From Aeribacillus composti (GTDB lineage Bacteria > Bacillota > Bacilli > Bacillales > Aeribacillaceae): DNA of 64,000 nucleotides. The notes beneath the pieces are model-generated. The model was not told the origin of the DNA, searched no databases, and saw only the letters and a program-made list of their open reading frames with translations. A program made the position numbers and the translations under genes. Where the stretch lies: NCBI RefSeq assembly GCF_007827555.1, contig NZ_VISS01000017.1, positions 19,122 through 83,121 of the forward strand, written 5' to 3'. Positions 28,197 through 34,981 of the stretch are shown piece by piece (within the stretch, counting starts at the first letter, position 1; each line of letters starts with the position of its first letter).

Positions 28197-28314
28197 GTAA
28201 GACAAACACCTCCACAAATCGAAGTAAGTTATACATTCGATTCAGGAGGTGTTTTTTCCTTGTCCCATTTTACTGGGTCACTTCAATCCTACCCATCAAG
28301 GTTTTTTGTAGCTA

Positions 28315-28566
28315 CTATGACTCAAAAGCTGTTCTTTCTGGAAATATGCCACCTTCTCTTACAAGGCAAACTGCCAATCTTTGAGCAGCTCGATCAAAAT
28401 AAAACTTAGAGGGAATATTTTGATCTGGTAAACTTTCTAACTCTGAAAACTTCCTAGTTATTTTATTTAACTCAATTTTACCCATAATCTCTTCATTAGG
28501 TCCGAATTTGTAAACCACAGTTTCATCATCTTCATATTCTTTTAATAATAAAACATACGAAGCCAA
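28315..28566 (-). CDS. Putative immunity protein for the upstream toxin
   Basis: 83 aa from TTG 28566 with GGAGGAG 5 nt upstream; it starts inside the last codon region of the toxin frame, so translation is coupled. Sequence features: LASYVLLLKEYEDDETVVYK and PSKFYFDRAAQRLAVCLVRE. Small acidic protein, no known domain that I can name with certainty. Placement directly after a polymorphic-toxin C-terminus is the classic immunity position. Confidence 0.6.
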   Translation of the reverse strand: MASYVLLLKEYEDDETVVYKFGPNEEIMGKIELNKITRKFSELESLPDQNIPSKFYFDRAAQRLAVCLVREGGIFPERTAFES

Positions 28567-28568
28567 TT

Positions 28569-29333
28569 TTACTCCTCCTCTGGTGGATACCACGGACGCC
28601 CAGATTCAATTGTTTTATCATGTGCGGTCCTGTAATCCGTTTTGAATATTCCTTCAAATTTTGATTCAAAAAGTTCATGATTTAACAAATCAATATCATT
28701 CTTGATATAAGTACCTTTTTGAAGTCTATCCCAAGCTTGCGCAATTTGATAATCTGGATCAAAGCGTCCAATTCCATGTTCTTTTATGTGCTCTTTGATA
28801 AATAAATGCTCCTTAATTCTTTGTATTCTCTATTCGGTCATTCCTGTGTTTTTAGCGATAGACTGGACATCAGTTTTGGATTTTCTAAAAGATTCATACA
28901 TCTCTTCTGCTTTATCAAGTTTCTTTAGATATTCATCAATTGAAAGTTCCCTGCCACCAGTTTGTACATTACCCGTACCCTTAGTGCCAAGTTCACCGCC
29001 ATCGTTGCCTGCTTTACTTCCGCCTAAATTTACCCCCGTCTTCTCACTTAGATAAGCTCGAACTTTATTCTCCAATCCATTGGTGTTCTCGACCGGAGTC
29101 TTAACGTTCCCAATCCCTTCCATGGCCAATCCCATTTGCCGGTCAGGGATTGAATTTTTCAGATTGGTCAGGGCGTTGTCTACGAACCGGCCGGCTTTCA
29201 GTGCACTGTTTGCGCTTTTGTTTTTCAAATGGTGCGGGATTTATTATCAATCATGCCTTTGCCCCATACACCGAGACCGATCAGGTCGCCAATGCCTTTC
29301 TTCGTCTTTTCCCATTCAGAAGGGATATACCTT
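28569..29333 (-). pseudogene. Polymorphic toxin C-terminal region, multiply broken
   Basis: The minus strand encodes SEWEKTKKGIGDLIGLGVWG, a frameshift near 29228, then a pre-toxin stretch KAGRFVDNALTNLKNS and a tip EEMYESFRKSKTDVQSIAKN. A TAG at about 28830 interrupts the tip, which continues RIQRIKEHLFIKEHIKEHGI and ends GRPWYPPEEE. The tip resembles toxin ends found on LXG-type secreted proteins of Bacillus. The LXG secretion domain is missing. Confidence 0.65.
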
Positions 29334-29710
29334 GACATTCACTGCCTTCATGCCTCCGATTGAAACGAAATGGATTCCAACATGTGGAACAGCTTTTTGT
29401 TTCATTATAAGAGAAAATATGAAACTTTTGGTAAACAGGAAGAAAAAAAAGGAATTTTAAGTAAAAAGTACCAATCATTTTTCAGATCATGTTCTTATTT
29501 TAGATCGTAGGTACCGATCGAATAGACCTAAACCAATTTTTCCAGAATGAAACGTTAAAAATATGGTCTCACTCTTCCTTCAATTGAATGAGAAGGGAAT
29601 GAGCCGGATGTTTACTTTATTAAAACAGATGGGTCAGGTAAAATGGTTGATACAACATGGATTTCATTGTCGGCAGGAAAACTTTGGAACGTCTGTTTTA
29701 AAGAAATAAA

Positions 29711-29883
29711 AAAGAGTCGTCGACCCCCAATCGTGCAAAAATCCCCGGGGATCGACGACTCTTTCAACTCTTTATTGAGCGCAAGCAAATCAAAGGTTTG
29801 ATAAAAATTCCACTTTTCGTTAAAATAAAAATAACCAGTCAAGCATTAAAAATGAAATGCTTATTTAACAACGTTTTTTTGGG
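29711..29883 (+). promoter_or_regulatory. CRISPR leader of array 3
   Basis: Nearly identical to the leader of array 2. It includes a strong inverted repeat, AAAGAGTCGTCGA at 29711-29723 mirrored around 29747-29763 (GGGGATCGACGACTCTTT), then AAGCATTAAAAATGAAATGC just before the first repeat. The hairpin could also work as a minus-strand terminator because T runs follow it in that direction. The 29340-29710 stretch holds no supportable gene. Confidence 0.72.
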
Positions 29884-30116
29884 GTTTTTATCTTAACTAT
29901 GAGGAATTGAAACATGGACACGACAGCACCGAATAAATCTACGGCCATTGGTTTTTATCTTAACTATGAGGAATTGAAACCGCTCCACCATAGCAACACT
30001 AAAATAGCCCATAAAATCGTTTTTATCTTAACTATGAGGAATTGAAACTATTCGAGTAGCTTTTCAATGATCGGAAATTCTTTCCGGTTTTTATCTTAAC
30101 TATGAGGAATAGTAAC
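29884..30116 (+). CRISPR. CRISPR array 3: four repeats, three spacers
   Basis: 30-nt repeats at 29884, 29951, 30019 and 30087. The first three are identical (start GTTTTTATCTTAACTATGAG, end GAATTGAAAC), the last ends GAATAGTAAC instead. Spacers are 37-38 nt. No cas genes adjoin. The prophage integrase gene begins 99 bp after the last repeat. Confidence 0.93.
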
Positions 30117-30214
30117 ATTGTGATGTAATGTTACTGAAAACCTTGATATATTAGGGGTTTAAAAAGGTAGTTGCCGTCCCTTTTTCGAAGTTGGGGACGA
30201 ATTGGGGACGGTTT
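30111..30214. other. Candidate prophage attachment region (left side)
   Basis: AGTAACATT (30111-30119) and AATGTTACT (30127-30135) form a perfect palindrome whose left arm overlaps the altered end of the last CRISPR repeat. Further on, GGGGACG occurs twice in direct orientation (30193 and 30204) and CCGTCCC once inverted (30175), the kind of short repeats that integrases use as arm sites. The integrase gene ends at 30215. The matching right attachment site is outside the window. Confidence 0.45.
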
Positions 30215-31438
30215 CTATATATTTGATTTCGGGAGGCGTTGGAACCGGTCAAACTCCTGTGCTGCCCGTTCTTCCATGCTCTTGGTCACGTGGCTGTACG
30301 TGGACAAGAGCGTTTTTTCATTTGCATGTCCAAGCCGTTCTGCTACAGCGCGGGCTGTCAGACCTTGCTCGAGCAAAAAAGTAGCGGAGGTATGGCGCAG
30401 GGCATGCAGTTTAATATGTCGAAACCCGTTTTTCTTCAAAAACTCCCGCCACCAACGTGTAACATAGTTGGGGTGATAGGGTAGACCGTCTCCTTTATGG
30501 AAAAGAAATTGTCTTCCTTCCGGAGCTTTCCACTTTGATCCTGCTGTCCAACGTTGGAGTTTCCACTCTTTTGTAGCGTACTCTTTCAATTCTTCCATAT
30601 ACCATGCGGGCATTTTGACTTTTCGGACGGATGAACGGGTTTTGGGAGCCTTGATGAGGTATTCCCGATCAATTTTCATTGGGATGTTTTCATCAATCAA
30701 TATACTGTTGTCCCCAAAGTCGCAATCTTGGATCTCAAGCGCAACAATCTCTCCGCGTCGGAATCCGCCCAAAAACGTCCCCAAGATCAGGAGCCACCAG
30801 ACGGTAGGTTGCTGGTATAGCGCATCGATGATCTCCATGATTTCGGGTTCATCGTACACCTCGATCTTCGTTTCCGGCTTCTTCGGCCAGCGTACTCCGT
30901 CACATGGATTCTGGGCAATGAATTTCCACTCTACCGCAATGTTCAAAACATTGCGCAAAACTTTCAAAATGTCTCGCTGTGTACCATTTCCTAGTGTACC
31001 TGGCTTTCCGTCTTTCCTCGCCTCAGGTGTTTTCAGGTACGCTAGAAAATCAACAACGTGCATGGTCTGTATGTCGTCTAATCGCATATGACCGAAACGC
31101 GGTATAATGTGTGTGGCAAGGTGCTGGTCATACACGACGAGTGTGGAAGGGGCCAGGTTGTCCGGATCGGATGCGAATTTCGGCCGCCAATGCTTGTCTA
31201 CAAATTCTTTGAAAGTTGTTTTTTCCGGTTTGATGTAGGTGCCGGACAACACCTCCTGCTTGAAGATGGCCAGTTGATCCTCAAGGTAATCCTGGAGTTT
31301 CTTTTTCGTTCTTAGCAACGCTTTGTCTTCAATTGTAATGGTCTTGGATGGTCGATTCCGCCGACCATCAGGATGATACCCTAGATCGACACGTAGCCGC
31401 CACGAATTTTCCCCACGCTTTTCGATACTTCCTTTCAT
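30215..31438 (-). CDS. int: Phage tyrosine recombinase (integrase)
   Basis: 407 aa from ATG 31438 with AAAGGAG upstream. N-terminal arm-binding part (MKGSIEKRGENSWRLRVDLG), SAM-like core-binding domain, then the catalytic domain with Arg in GGFRRGEIVALE, HALRHTSATFL (H-x-x-R) and the nucleophile Tyr in LLSTYSHVTK. It integrates and excises the prophage. It faces the CRISPR array end, as integrases usually face attL. Confidence 0.95.
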   Translation of the reverse strand: MKGSIEKRGENSWRLRVDLGYHPDGRRNRPSKTITIEDKALLRTKKKLQDYLEDQLAIFKQEVLSGTYIKPEKTTFKEFVDKHWRPKFASDPDNLAPSTLVVYDQHLATHIIPRFGHMRLDDIQTMHVVDFLAYLKTPEARKDGKPGTLGNGTQRDILKVLRNVLNIAVEWKFIAQNPCDGVRWPKKPETKIEVYDEPEIMEIIDALYQQPTVWWLLILGTFLGGFRRGEIVALEIQDCDFGDNSILIDENIPMKIDREYLIKAPKTRSSVRKVKMPAWYMEELKEYATKEWKLQRWTAGSKWKAPEGRQFLFHKGDGLPYHPNYVTRWWREFLKKNGFRHIKLHALRHTSATFLLEQGLTARAVAERLGHANEKTLLSTYSHVTKSMEERAAQEFDRFQRLPKSNI

Positions 31439-31523
31439 AGCAATAACAATTCTCCTTTCATAAGAATATATGTTCGGTCTAAAAAATATATATGAACAGC
31501 CTTGCGGCTGGAAAGCGCAAAGT

Positions 31524-31985
31524 TTACTCAAACATTTCAAGTACGCCCAATGGCTCAAAACACACAGTATAACTCTCAACAGAGACGCATAAACCGTATT
31601 TCTCTTGATAACGCTTAATCGCTGAATTTAGGAAATCTTCAGTCACTCCGAGATATTCAGCAAGCTCATATCGATTACGAATTCCGTTTTTGTGGGCTTG
31701 TACAATTTTTTGTAATGGAACAAGACGTTCGTATGCCCAAGTGCGAGCCAGAAGCTCTTGTTTGCGATTCGATATTTTAGACTGATCCAAAATGTTGCCA
31801 GAGGATGTGTGGTAGTGTCCTAATTCTTCAGCCAGGATGCAGGCTTTTTCGTCATTAGTAGGGATATTCTTGTTTATCCAAATCACTTTATCGGAATACA
31901 ACCCCTTGATAGTCGGTGTCATCGGCTTTTCGTAAGTGTCTATACCATGCTGTTCTGCCTCCCGCAGCAAATTTTCGTATACCAT
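31524..31985 (-). CDS. ImmA/IrrE-family metallopeptidase
   Basis: 153 aa with the zinc motif in ILAEELGHYHT (EELGH, a variant of HEXXH-type) near residue 52. In ICEBs1, ImmA cleaves the linked repressor ImmR to trigger induction. The repressor gene lies 4 bp upstream in the same operon, so the same repressor-cleaving role is likely here. Confidence 0.88.
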   Translation of the reverse strand: MVYENLLREAEQHGIDTYEKPMTPTIKGLYSDKVIWINKNIPTNDEKACILAEELGHYHTSSGNILDQSKISNRKQELLARTWAYERLVPLQKIVQAHKNGIRNRYELAEYLGVTEDFLNSAIKRYQEKYGLCVSVESYTVCFEPLGVLEMFE

Positions 31986-31989
31986 GACA

Positions 31990-32334
31990 TCACTCCTGGC
32001 GTTTTCTTTTGGACCTTATAAATTCTTTAAAGCGTTCAATTTCCTCTAATTCTTCTTCGGTCCAATCCTCATCACCGTCGTGGTGAGCAGCTATTGTGGT
32101 TATATTATTGTTTTCATCCTTAATCCCTACTAAATAATCCGCAGATACATTGAAATAGTCGGCAAGAATTCTTATGTTTTCCATTTTCGGATCAGCAGTA
32201 TCATTTTCATATCGAGAAATCATACTCTTGCTAATGTTTGTTTTGTAAATTTTATTTAATTCTGTCACTAATTCTCCAATGCTTAAATTTTTACTCTTTC
32301 TTAGCTTTTTAATTTTCTCTCCGAAAGTGCTCAT
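31990..32334 (-). CDS. XRE-family lysogeny repressor
   Basis: 114 aa. The helix-turn-helix spans about residues 8-60, with KLRKSKNLSIGELVTELNKI, SKSMISRYENDTADPKME and ADYFNVSADYLVG. The C-terminal part is acidic and then basic (EEIERFKEFIRSKRKRQE). It is divergent from the Cro-like gene across a 182-bp region with five palindromic operator-like sites, including one outside it, so it is the lysogeny switch repressor and the likely ImmA/IrrE target. Confidence 0.88.
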   Translation of the reverse strand: MSTFGEKIKKLRKSKNLSIGELVTELNKIYKTNISKSMISRYENDTADPKMENIRILADYFNVSADYLVGIKDENNNITTIAAHHDGDEDWTEEELEEIERFKEFIRSKRKRQE

Positions 32335-32354
32335 CTTCTATTCACATCCTAAAA

Positions 32355-32495
32355 AATATTCCTTCTACGGGAATATTTTATAATACATGTTCCACAAACG
32401 CAACATTTTTAATAAAAATAATACCGAAAAAGGAACAAATTTTATTGACACTGAAAATAAAAAGGAGTATATTTAAATTGTTCCTAAAACGGAAC
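32355..32495. promoter_or_regulatory. Lysogeny-switch operators and early promoter
   Basis: Plus-strand promoter TTGACA 32445-32450, 17 nt, TATATT 32468-32473. Operator-like sites of form GTTCC-N6-GGAAC: AATATTCC..GGAATATT (32355-32377, 7-nt centre), GTTCCACAAACGCAAC (32389-32404), ATACCGAAAAAGGAAC (32421-32436) and the perfect GTTCCTAAAACGGAAC (32480-32495). A fifth, GTTCCTAAAAAGGAAC, lies inside the next gene at 32727-32742. Two sites bracket the promoter, fitting repression. Confidence 0.75.
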
Positions 32496-32516
32496 GATAA
32501 AAGGAGGTGATATTGA

Positions 32517-32774
32517 ATGACGAGGAAAAGGCAACCTTACAATAAGATAAAAGCATTTCTAGTAGAGAAAGGAATAAAACATAAAGATGTAGCTGAATTA
32601 CTTGATATGACACCAAACACAATTAGTAAGAAATTAAATGGATTCGGTGGCGATTTCACTTTAAGTGAAGTCAAACGACTTCATAATGGGTTTAGAGTTC
32701 CAATCGAATATTTTTTTGAACCAAACGTTCCTAAAAAGGAACAAAAAAATTCATGGAAGGAGGTGCGGACATGA
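32517..32774 (+). CDS. Cro-like XRE-family regulator
   Basis: 85 aa helix-turn-helix protein (IKHKDVAELLDMTPNTISKK near residues 19-38) divergent from the repressor. RBS AAAGGAGGTGA lies before the ATG. First gene of the early lytic transcript. Its last 15 codons contain an operator-like palindrome and overlap the next gene by 4 bp. Confidence 0.85.
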   Translation: MTRKRQPYNKIKAFLVEKGIKHKDVAELLDMTPNTISKKLNGFGGDFTLSEVKRLHNGFRVPIEYFFEPNVPKKEQKNSWKEVRT

Positions 32775-33394
32775 CATCTTTAAAAACCGAAATCTGGAAC
32801 AGTCGCCAAATTCGGTTTGTAGAAAAGGACCCGGGCGATTGGTGGGCGGTCGCTAAAGATGTAGCTGGTGCTTTGGGTTACCGAATGGCTTCTGACATGA
32901 CACGGCTTATGGATAATGAGGAAAAGGATACGCACATTGTGCGTACCCCTGGAGGAAATCAAGAAATGATCGTTATTTCTGAAACAGGAATCTATGAAGC
33001 AATATTCAACAGCCGGCGTCAGGAAGCAAAGGCGTTCAAAAAGTGGGTCAAACAGGTAATCAAACAACTCCGCCAGTCTACCGGCCTTGAAGGCTTCCAA
33101 ATATTCCGCATGCTCGACAAAGAGCACCAAAAAGAAGCTATGCGCAAGCTCAAAGAATCTTTGGAGAAACCGGTTCGGGTAGATTTCATCAAGGCAAACA
33201 CAATCGCAAACAAAGCTGTGTCCTCCATGTATGGATACCCGAAGATAATTAAGAAAAATGACATGACGCCAGACATGCTTGTTAAGCGGCAGCAAGTACT
33301 TGAAGACACAGTAAACCTGATGGCTTTGGTGAAAAAGTTCGGCCTTGAGCTGTCTGTTAGTAAAACAATCTATAACAAATACATGATCAGCTGA
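32771..33394 (+). CDS. Phage antirepressor with BRO-N domain
   Basis: 207 aa from ATG 32771, with GGAAGGAGGTG upstream. The BRO N-terminal domain covers about residues 5-105 (FVEKDPGDWWAVAKDVAGAL, ISETGIYEAIFNSRRQEAKA, FKKWVKQVIKQLRQ). The C-terminal part is an ORF6C-like helical region. Such proteins counter the repressor or bind DNA in the lytic switch. Confidence 0.85.
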   Translation: MTSLKTEIWNSRQIRFVEKDPGDWWAVAKDVAGALGYRMASDMTRLMDNEEKDTHIVRTPGGNQEMIVISETGIYEAIFNSRRQEAKAFKKWVKQVIKQLRQSTGLEGFQIFRMLDKEHQKEAMRKLKESLEKPVRVDFIKANTIANKAVSSMYGYPKIIKKNDMTPDMLVKRQQVLEDTVNLMALVKKFGLELSVSKTIYNKYMIS

Positions 33395-33409
33395 TAAGGA
33401 GGATAAATC

Positions 33410-33715
33410 ATGGCTCCTGAAAAAGCGTTCGCTGCCATCATTGCTGACCTGAAAGAACAGCTCAAAACTGAGCTGCTCCAAGAGTTGCGAGCGGAGATGA
33501 ATCTTTCACCCGATCGCACACTCACATTTTCAGAAGCATGCGAGTATCTGCACATGTCTGAATATACCTTGCGCCGGTTGTGCCGAGAAAAACGCATCCC
33601 ACATCGGGTACACGGTGCGGACGGCAGCAAGAACCCCCGGTATTTGTTCAGCAGCAGCAGGCTCGATCAGTGGATCCGTGAACAGGAAGAAAAGAATTAT
33701 GTGGAAGGGAGGTGA
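33410..33715 (+). CDS. Excisionase-like helix-turn-helix protein
   Basis: 101 aa. The second half has a MerR-type/HTH_17 motif: LTFSEACEYLHMSEYTLRRL followed by CREKRIPHR and a C-terminal wing. AAGGAGG precedes the ATG. Likely an excisionase or a small early regulator; the integrase is 2 kb away. Confidence 0.65.
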   Translation: MAPEKAFAAIIADLKEQLKTELLQELRAEMNLSPDRTLTFSEACEYLHMSEYTLRRLCREKRIPHRVHGADGSKNPRYLFSSSRLDQWIREQEEKNYVEGR

Positions 33716-33722
33716 AATCCAA

Positions 33723-33935
33723 ATGACATTCGGTGAAATGCTAGCTTGGACCAATCGGTTCAAAGAGATTTTGAGACAAGAGCCGAGCCACTGGCGAGAC
33801 GTACGCCTAGCAAATCTCATGACGGATTTGGAGCAAGCATACGGAATACCGTCTTTGCGAAACGAATCGTTTGAAACAGCAAACCCGTTCGTGATGCAGC
33901 TTTATCGAGCGGTGTCAGAAGCACGGAGTATTTGA
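33723..33935 (+). CDS. Small phage protein of unknown function
   Basis: 70 aa from ATG 33723 with GGGAGGTG 9 nt upstream (an overlapping longer frame has no RBS). Predicted helical, starts MTFGEMLAWTNRFKEILRQE. No domain recognised. Early-operon position. Confidence 0.6.
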   Translation: MTFGEMLAWTNRFKEILRQEPSHWRDVRLANLMTDLEQAYGIPSLRNESFETANPFVMQLYRAVSEARSI

Positions 33936-33947
33936 GGAGGTGAAAAA

Positions 33948-34208
33948 ATGAAAACCGTATACGTGGATACTGCAGCTGAAAACGAAGCTTTGAGTGTGGC
34001 GCTCAACGTCATCTCAAACCAATACCCAGAATCAACGCTAGAAATCGTCGACCAAGAGACCAATTATCCTCTCACAAGATTCCAAGTATTAGCAAAAAAT
34101 GGCTCATATAGTATTGTGGATTTGTTTGTTGTCGACCTTATCCATTTTGGTGAGAATGGCAAAGTCAAGCTTTATGTTGCGGTTATTTTGAGAAAGGGTA
34201 ATGAGTGA
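33948..34208 (+). CDS. Small phage protein of unknown function
   Basis: 86 aa, alternating strands and helices by pattern (MKTVYVDTAAENEALSVALN; VVDLIHFGENGKVKLYVAVI). GGAGGTG precedes the ATG, and the stop overlaps the next start. No family recognised. Confidence 0.65.
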   Translation: MKTVYVDTAAENEALSVALNVISNQYPESTLEIVDQETNYPLTRFQVLAKNGSYSIVDLFVVDLIHFGENGKVKLYVAVILRKGNE

Positions 34209-34396
34209 TGGCGGATTTCGATTGTCAAGAAAGAACAGAAGAAGAATGGGCTGAAATGGTTAGTGATTTACTTCTCAAAAACAAACAGTATGAAACAGCA
34301 ATCAAAGAAGCACTGGAACTGATGGAATACGGTGGTCCTGGAACAAGGTCAAAAGTGAAATATGTATTAGAGCAAGCATTGGAGGGAGACAAATGA
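34208..34396 (+). CDS. Small phage protein of unknown function
   Basis: 62 aa from ATG 34208, coupled to the gene before and to the one after by ATGA overlap. Acidic and helical (ADFDCQERTEEEWAEMVSDL). No family recognised. Confidence 0.6.
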   Translation: MADFDCQERTEEEWAEMVSDLLLKNKQYETAIKEALELMEYGGPGTRSKVKYVLEQALEGDK

Positions 34397-34554
34397 GTGT
34401 ATGCTTCTCCGCTAGCCGCTTGATGAAAGTTTCAGAGGTTCGTAGATTGTGCGAAGAAATACGCGAAAATCCGGCATTGTTGCTGGCAACTGAATTGAGA
34501 GCGAAAAAATTATTATACCAACACTTCTGGAAAAAGAAAAAAAGCCCGCTATGA
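34393..34554 (+). CDS. 53-aa basic phage protein
   Basis: ATG 34393 overlaps the previous stop (ATGA) with GGAGGGAG upstream. Sequence starts MSVCFSASRLMKVSEVRRLC and ends in a basic tail HFWKKKKSPL. Unknown function. Good RBS and tight packing support it despite its short length. Confidence 0.55.
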   Translation: MSVCFSASRLMKVSEVRRLCEEIRENPALLLATELRAKKLLYQHFWKKKKSPL

Positions 34555-34612
34555 AGCGGACCAAGAAAAACACCTATTAACTTTTAATATATCACAAGAA
34601 AGGAGAGATATC

Positions 34613-34981
34613 ATGCCGATCCAAATCACGATTTCAGCTGAAACAGCTGAAGAAACTATGAAACTAATTCAAGAGTTAGCGGATACCGTTTTTAAGACGC
34701 AACGAGTAGATGTTTCACCAAAAACAGAAGTCTCAACTTCTGAAACTGAGTCTACTAAACAAAAAACGAAACCTCAACCCCAAAAACCAAAGGCTCAAAC
34801 AACGCCAGATGAACCAGTCCCTTCCATTGTAGAGCTCCGGGCTAAAGCTCAGGAGAAGGGTAAGACTCCGGAAGGCAAGCAGGCGATTAAAGCTCTTCTC
34901 CAAAAATACGGATGCAAGTCCATCTCTACCGTTCCAGAAGAAAAACGAGCCGAGTTTATGGCGGAGGTGGAGGCGCTGTGA
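34613..34981 (+). CDS. Phage protein, rrp5-like annotation in relatives
   Basis: 122 aa. An N-terminal helical part (PIQITISAETAEETMKLIQE), a Lys/Pro/Gln-rich linker around residues 45-70, and a C-terminal part with GKQAIKALLQKYGCKSISTV. Such proteins precede the DUF2800 gene in many Firmicute siphophages. Function unknown; the ATP-independent small helical end may be a SAP-like or nucleic-acid contact. AAAGGAGAG precedes the ATG. Confidence 0.6.
   Translation: MPIQITISAETAEETMKLIQELADTVFKTQRVDVSPKTEVSTSETESTKQKTKPQPQKPKAQTTPDEPVPSIVELRAKAQEKGKTPEGKQAIKALLQKYGCKSISTVPEEKRAEFMAEVEAL

Larger units (their letters stand above)
26999..28285 (-). mobile_element. IS3-family (IS150 group) insertion sequence
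   Basis: Ends TGGACTGACCCACCTATTTG and, on the other strand, TGAAGTGACCCAGTAAAATG share an imperfect inverted repeat that extends to AAAAAACACCT. TG..CA termini and a 3-bp target duplication ATC (26996-26998 and 28286-28288) fit the family. It carries orfB intact and orfA with an in-frame stop. It sits in the loop of a hairpin: AAAAACCTTGA on the left and TCAAGGTTTTTT on the right would form a terminator without it. Confidence 0.88.

Noticed and set aside
10756..30086. Possible self-targeting spacers against the resident prophage
   Set aside because: I compared spacers by eye with the prophage part shown and saw no match; a proper alignment search against the whole genome is needed.
30615..31091. 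158-codon plus-strand open frame
   Set aside because: Antisense to the integrase core with no RBS or family resemblance.
32780..33481. 233-codon minus-strand open frame
   Set aside because: Antisense shadow of the antirepressor gene, which has the RBS, BRO-N motifs and operon context.
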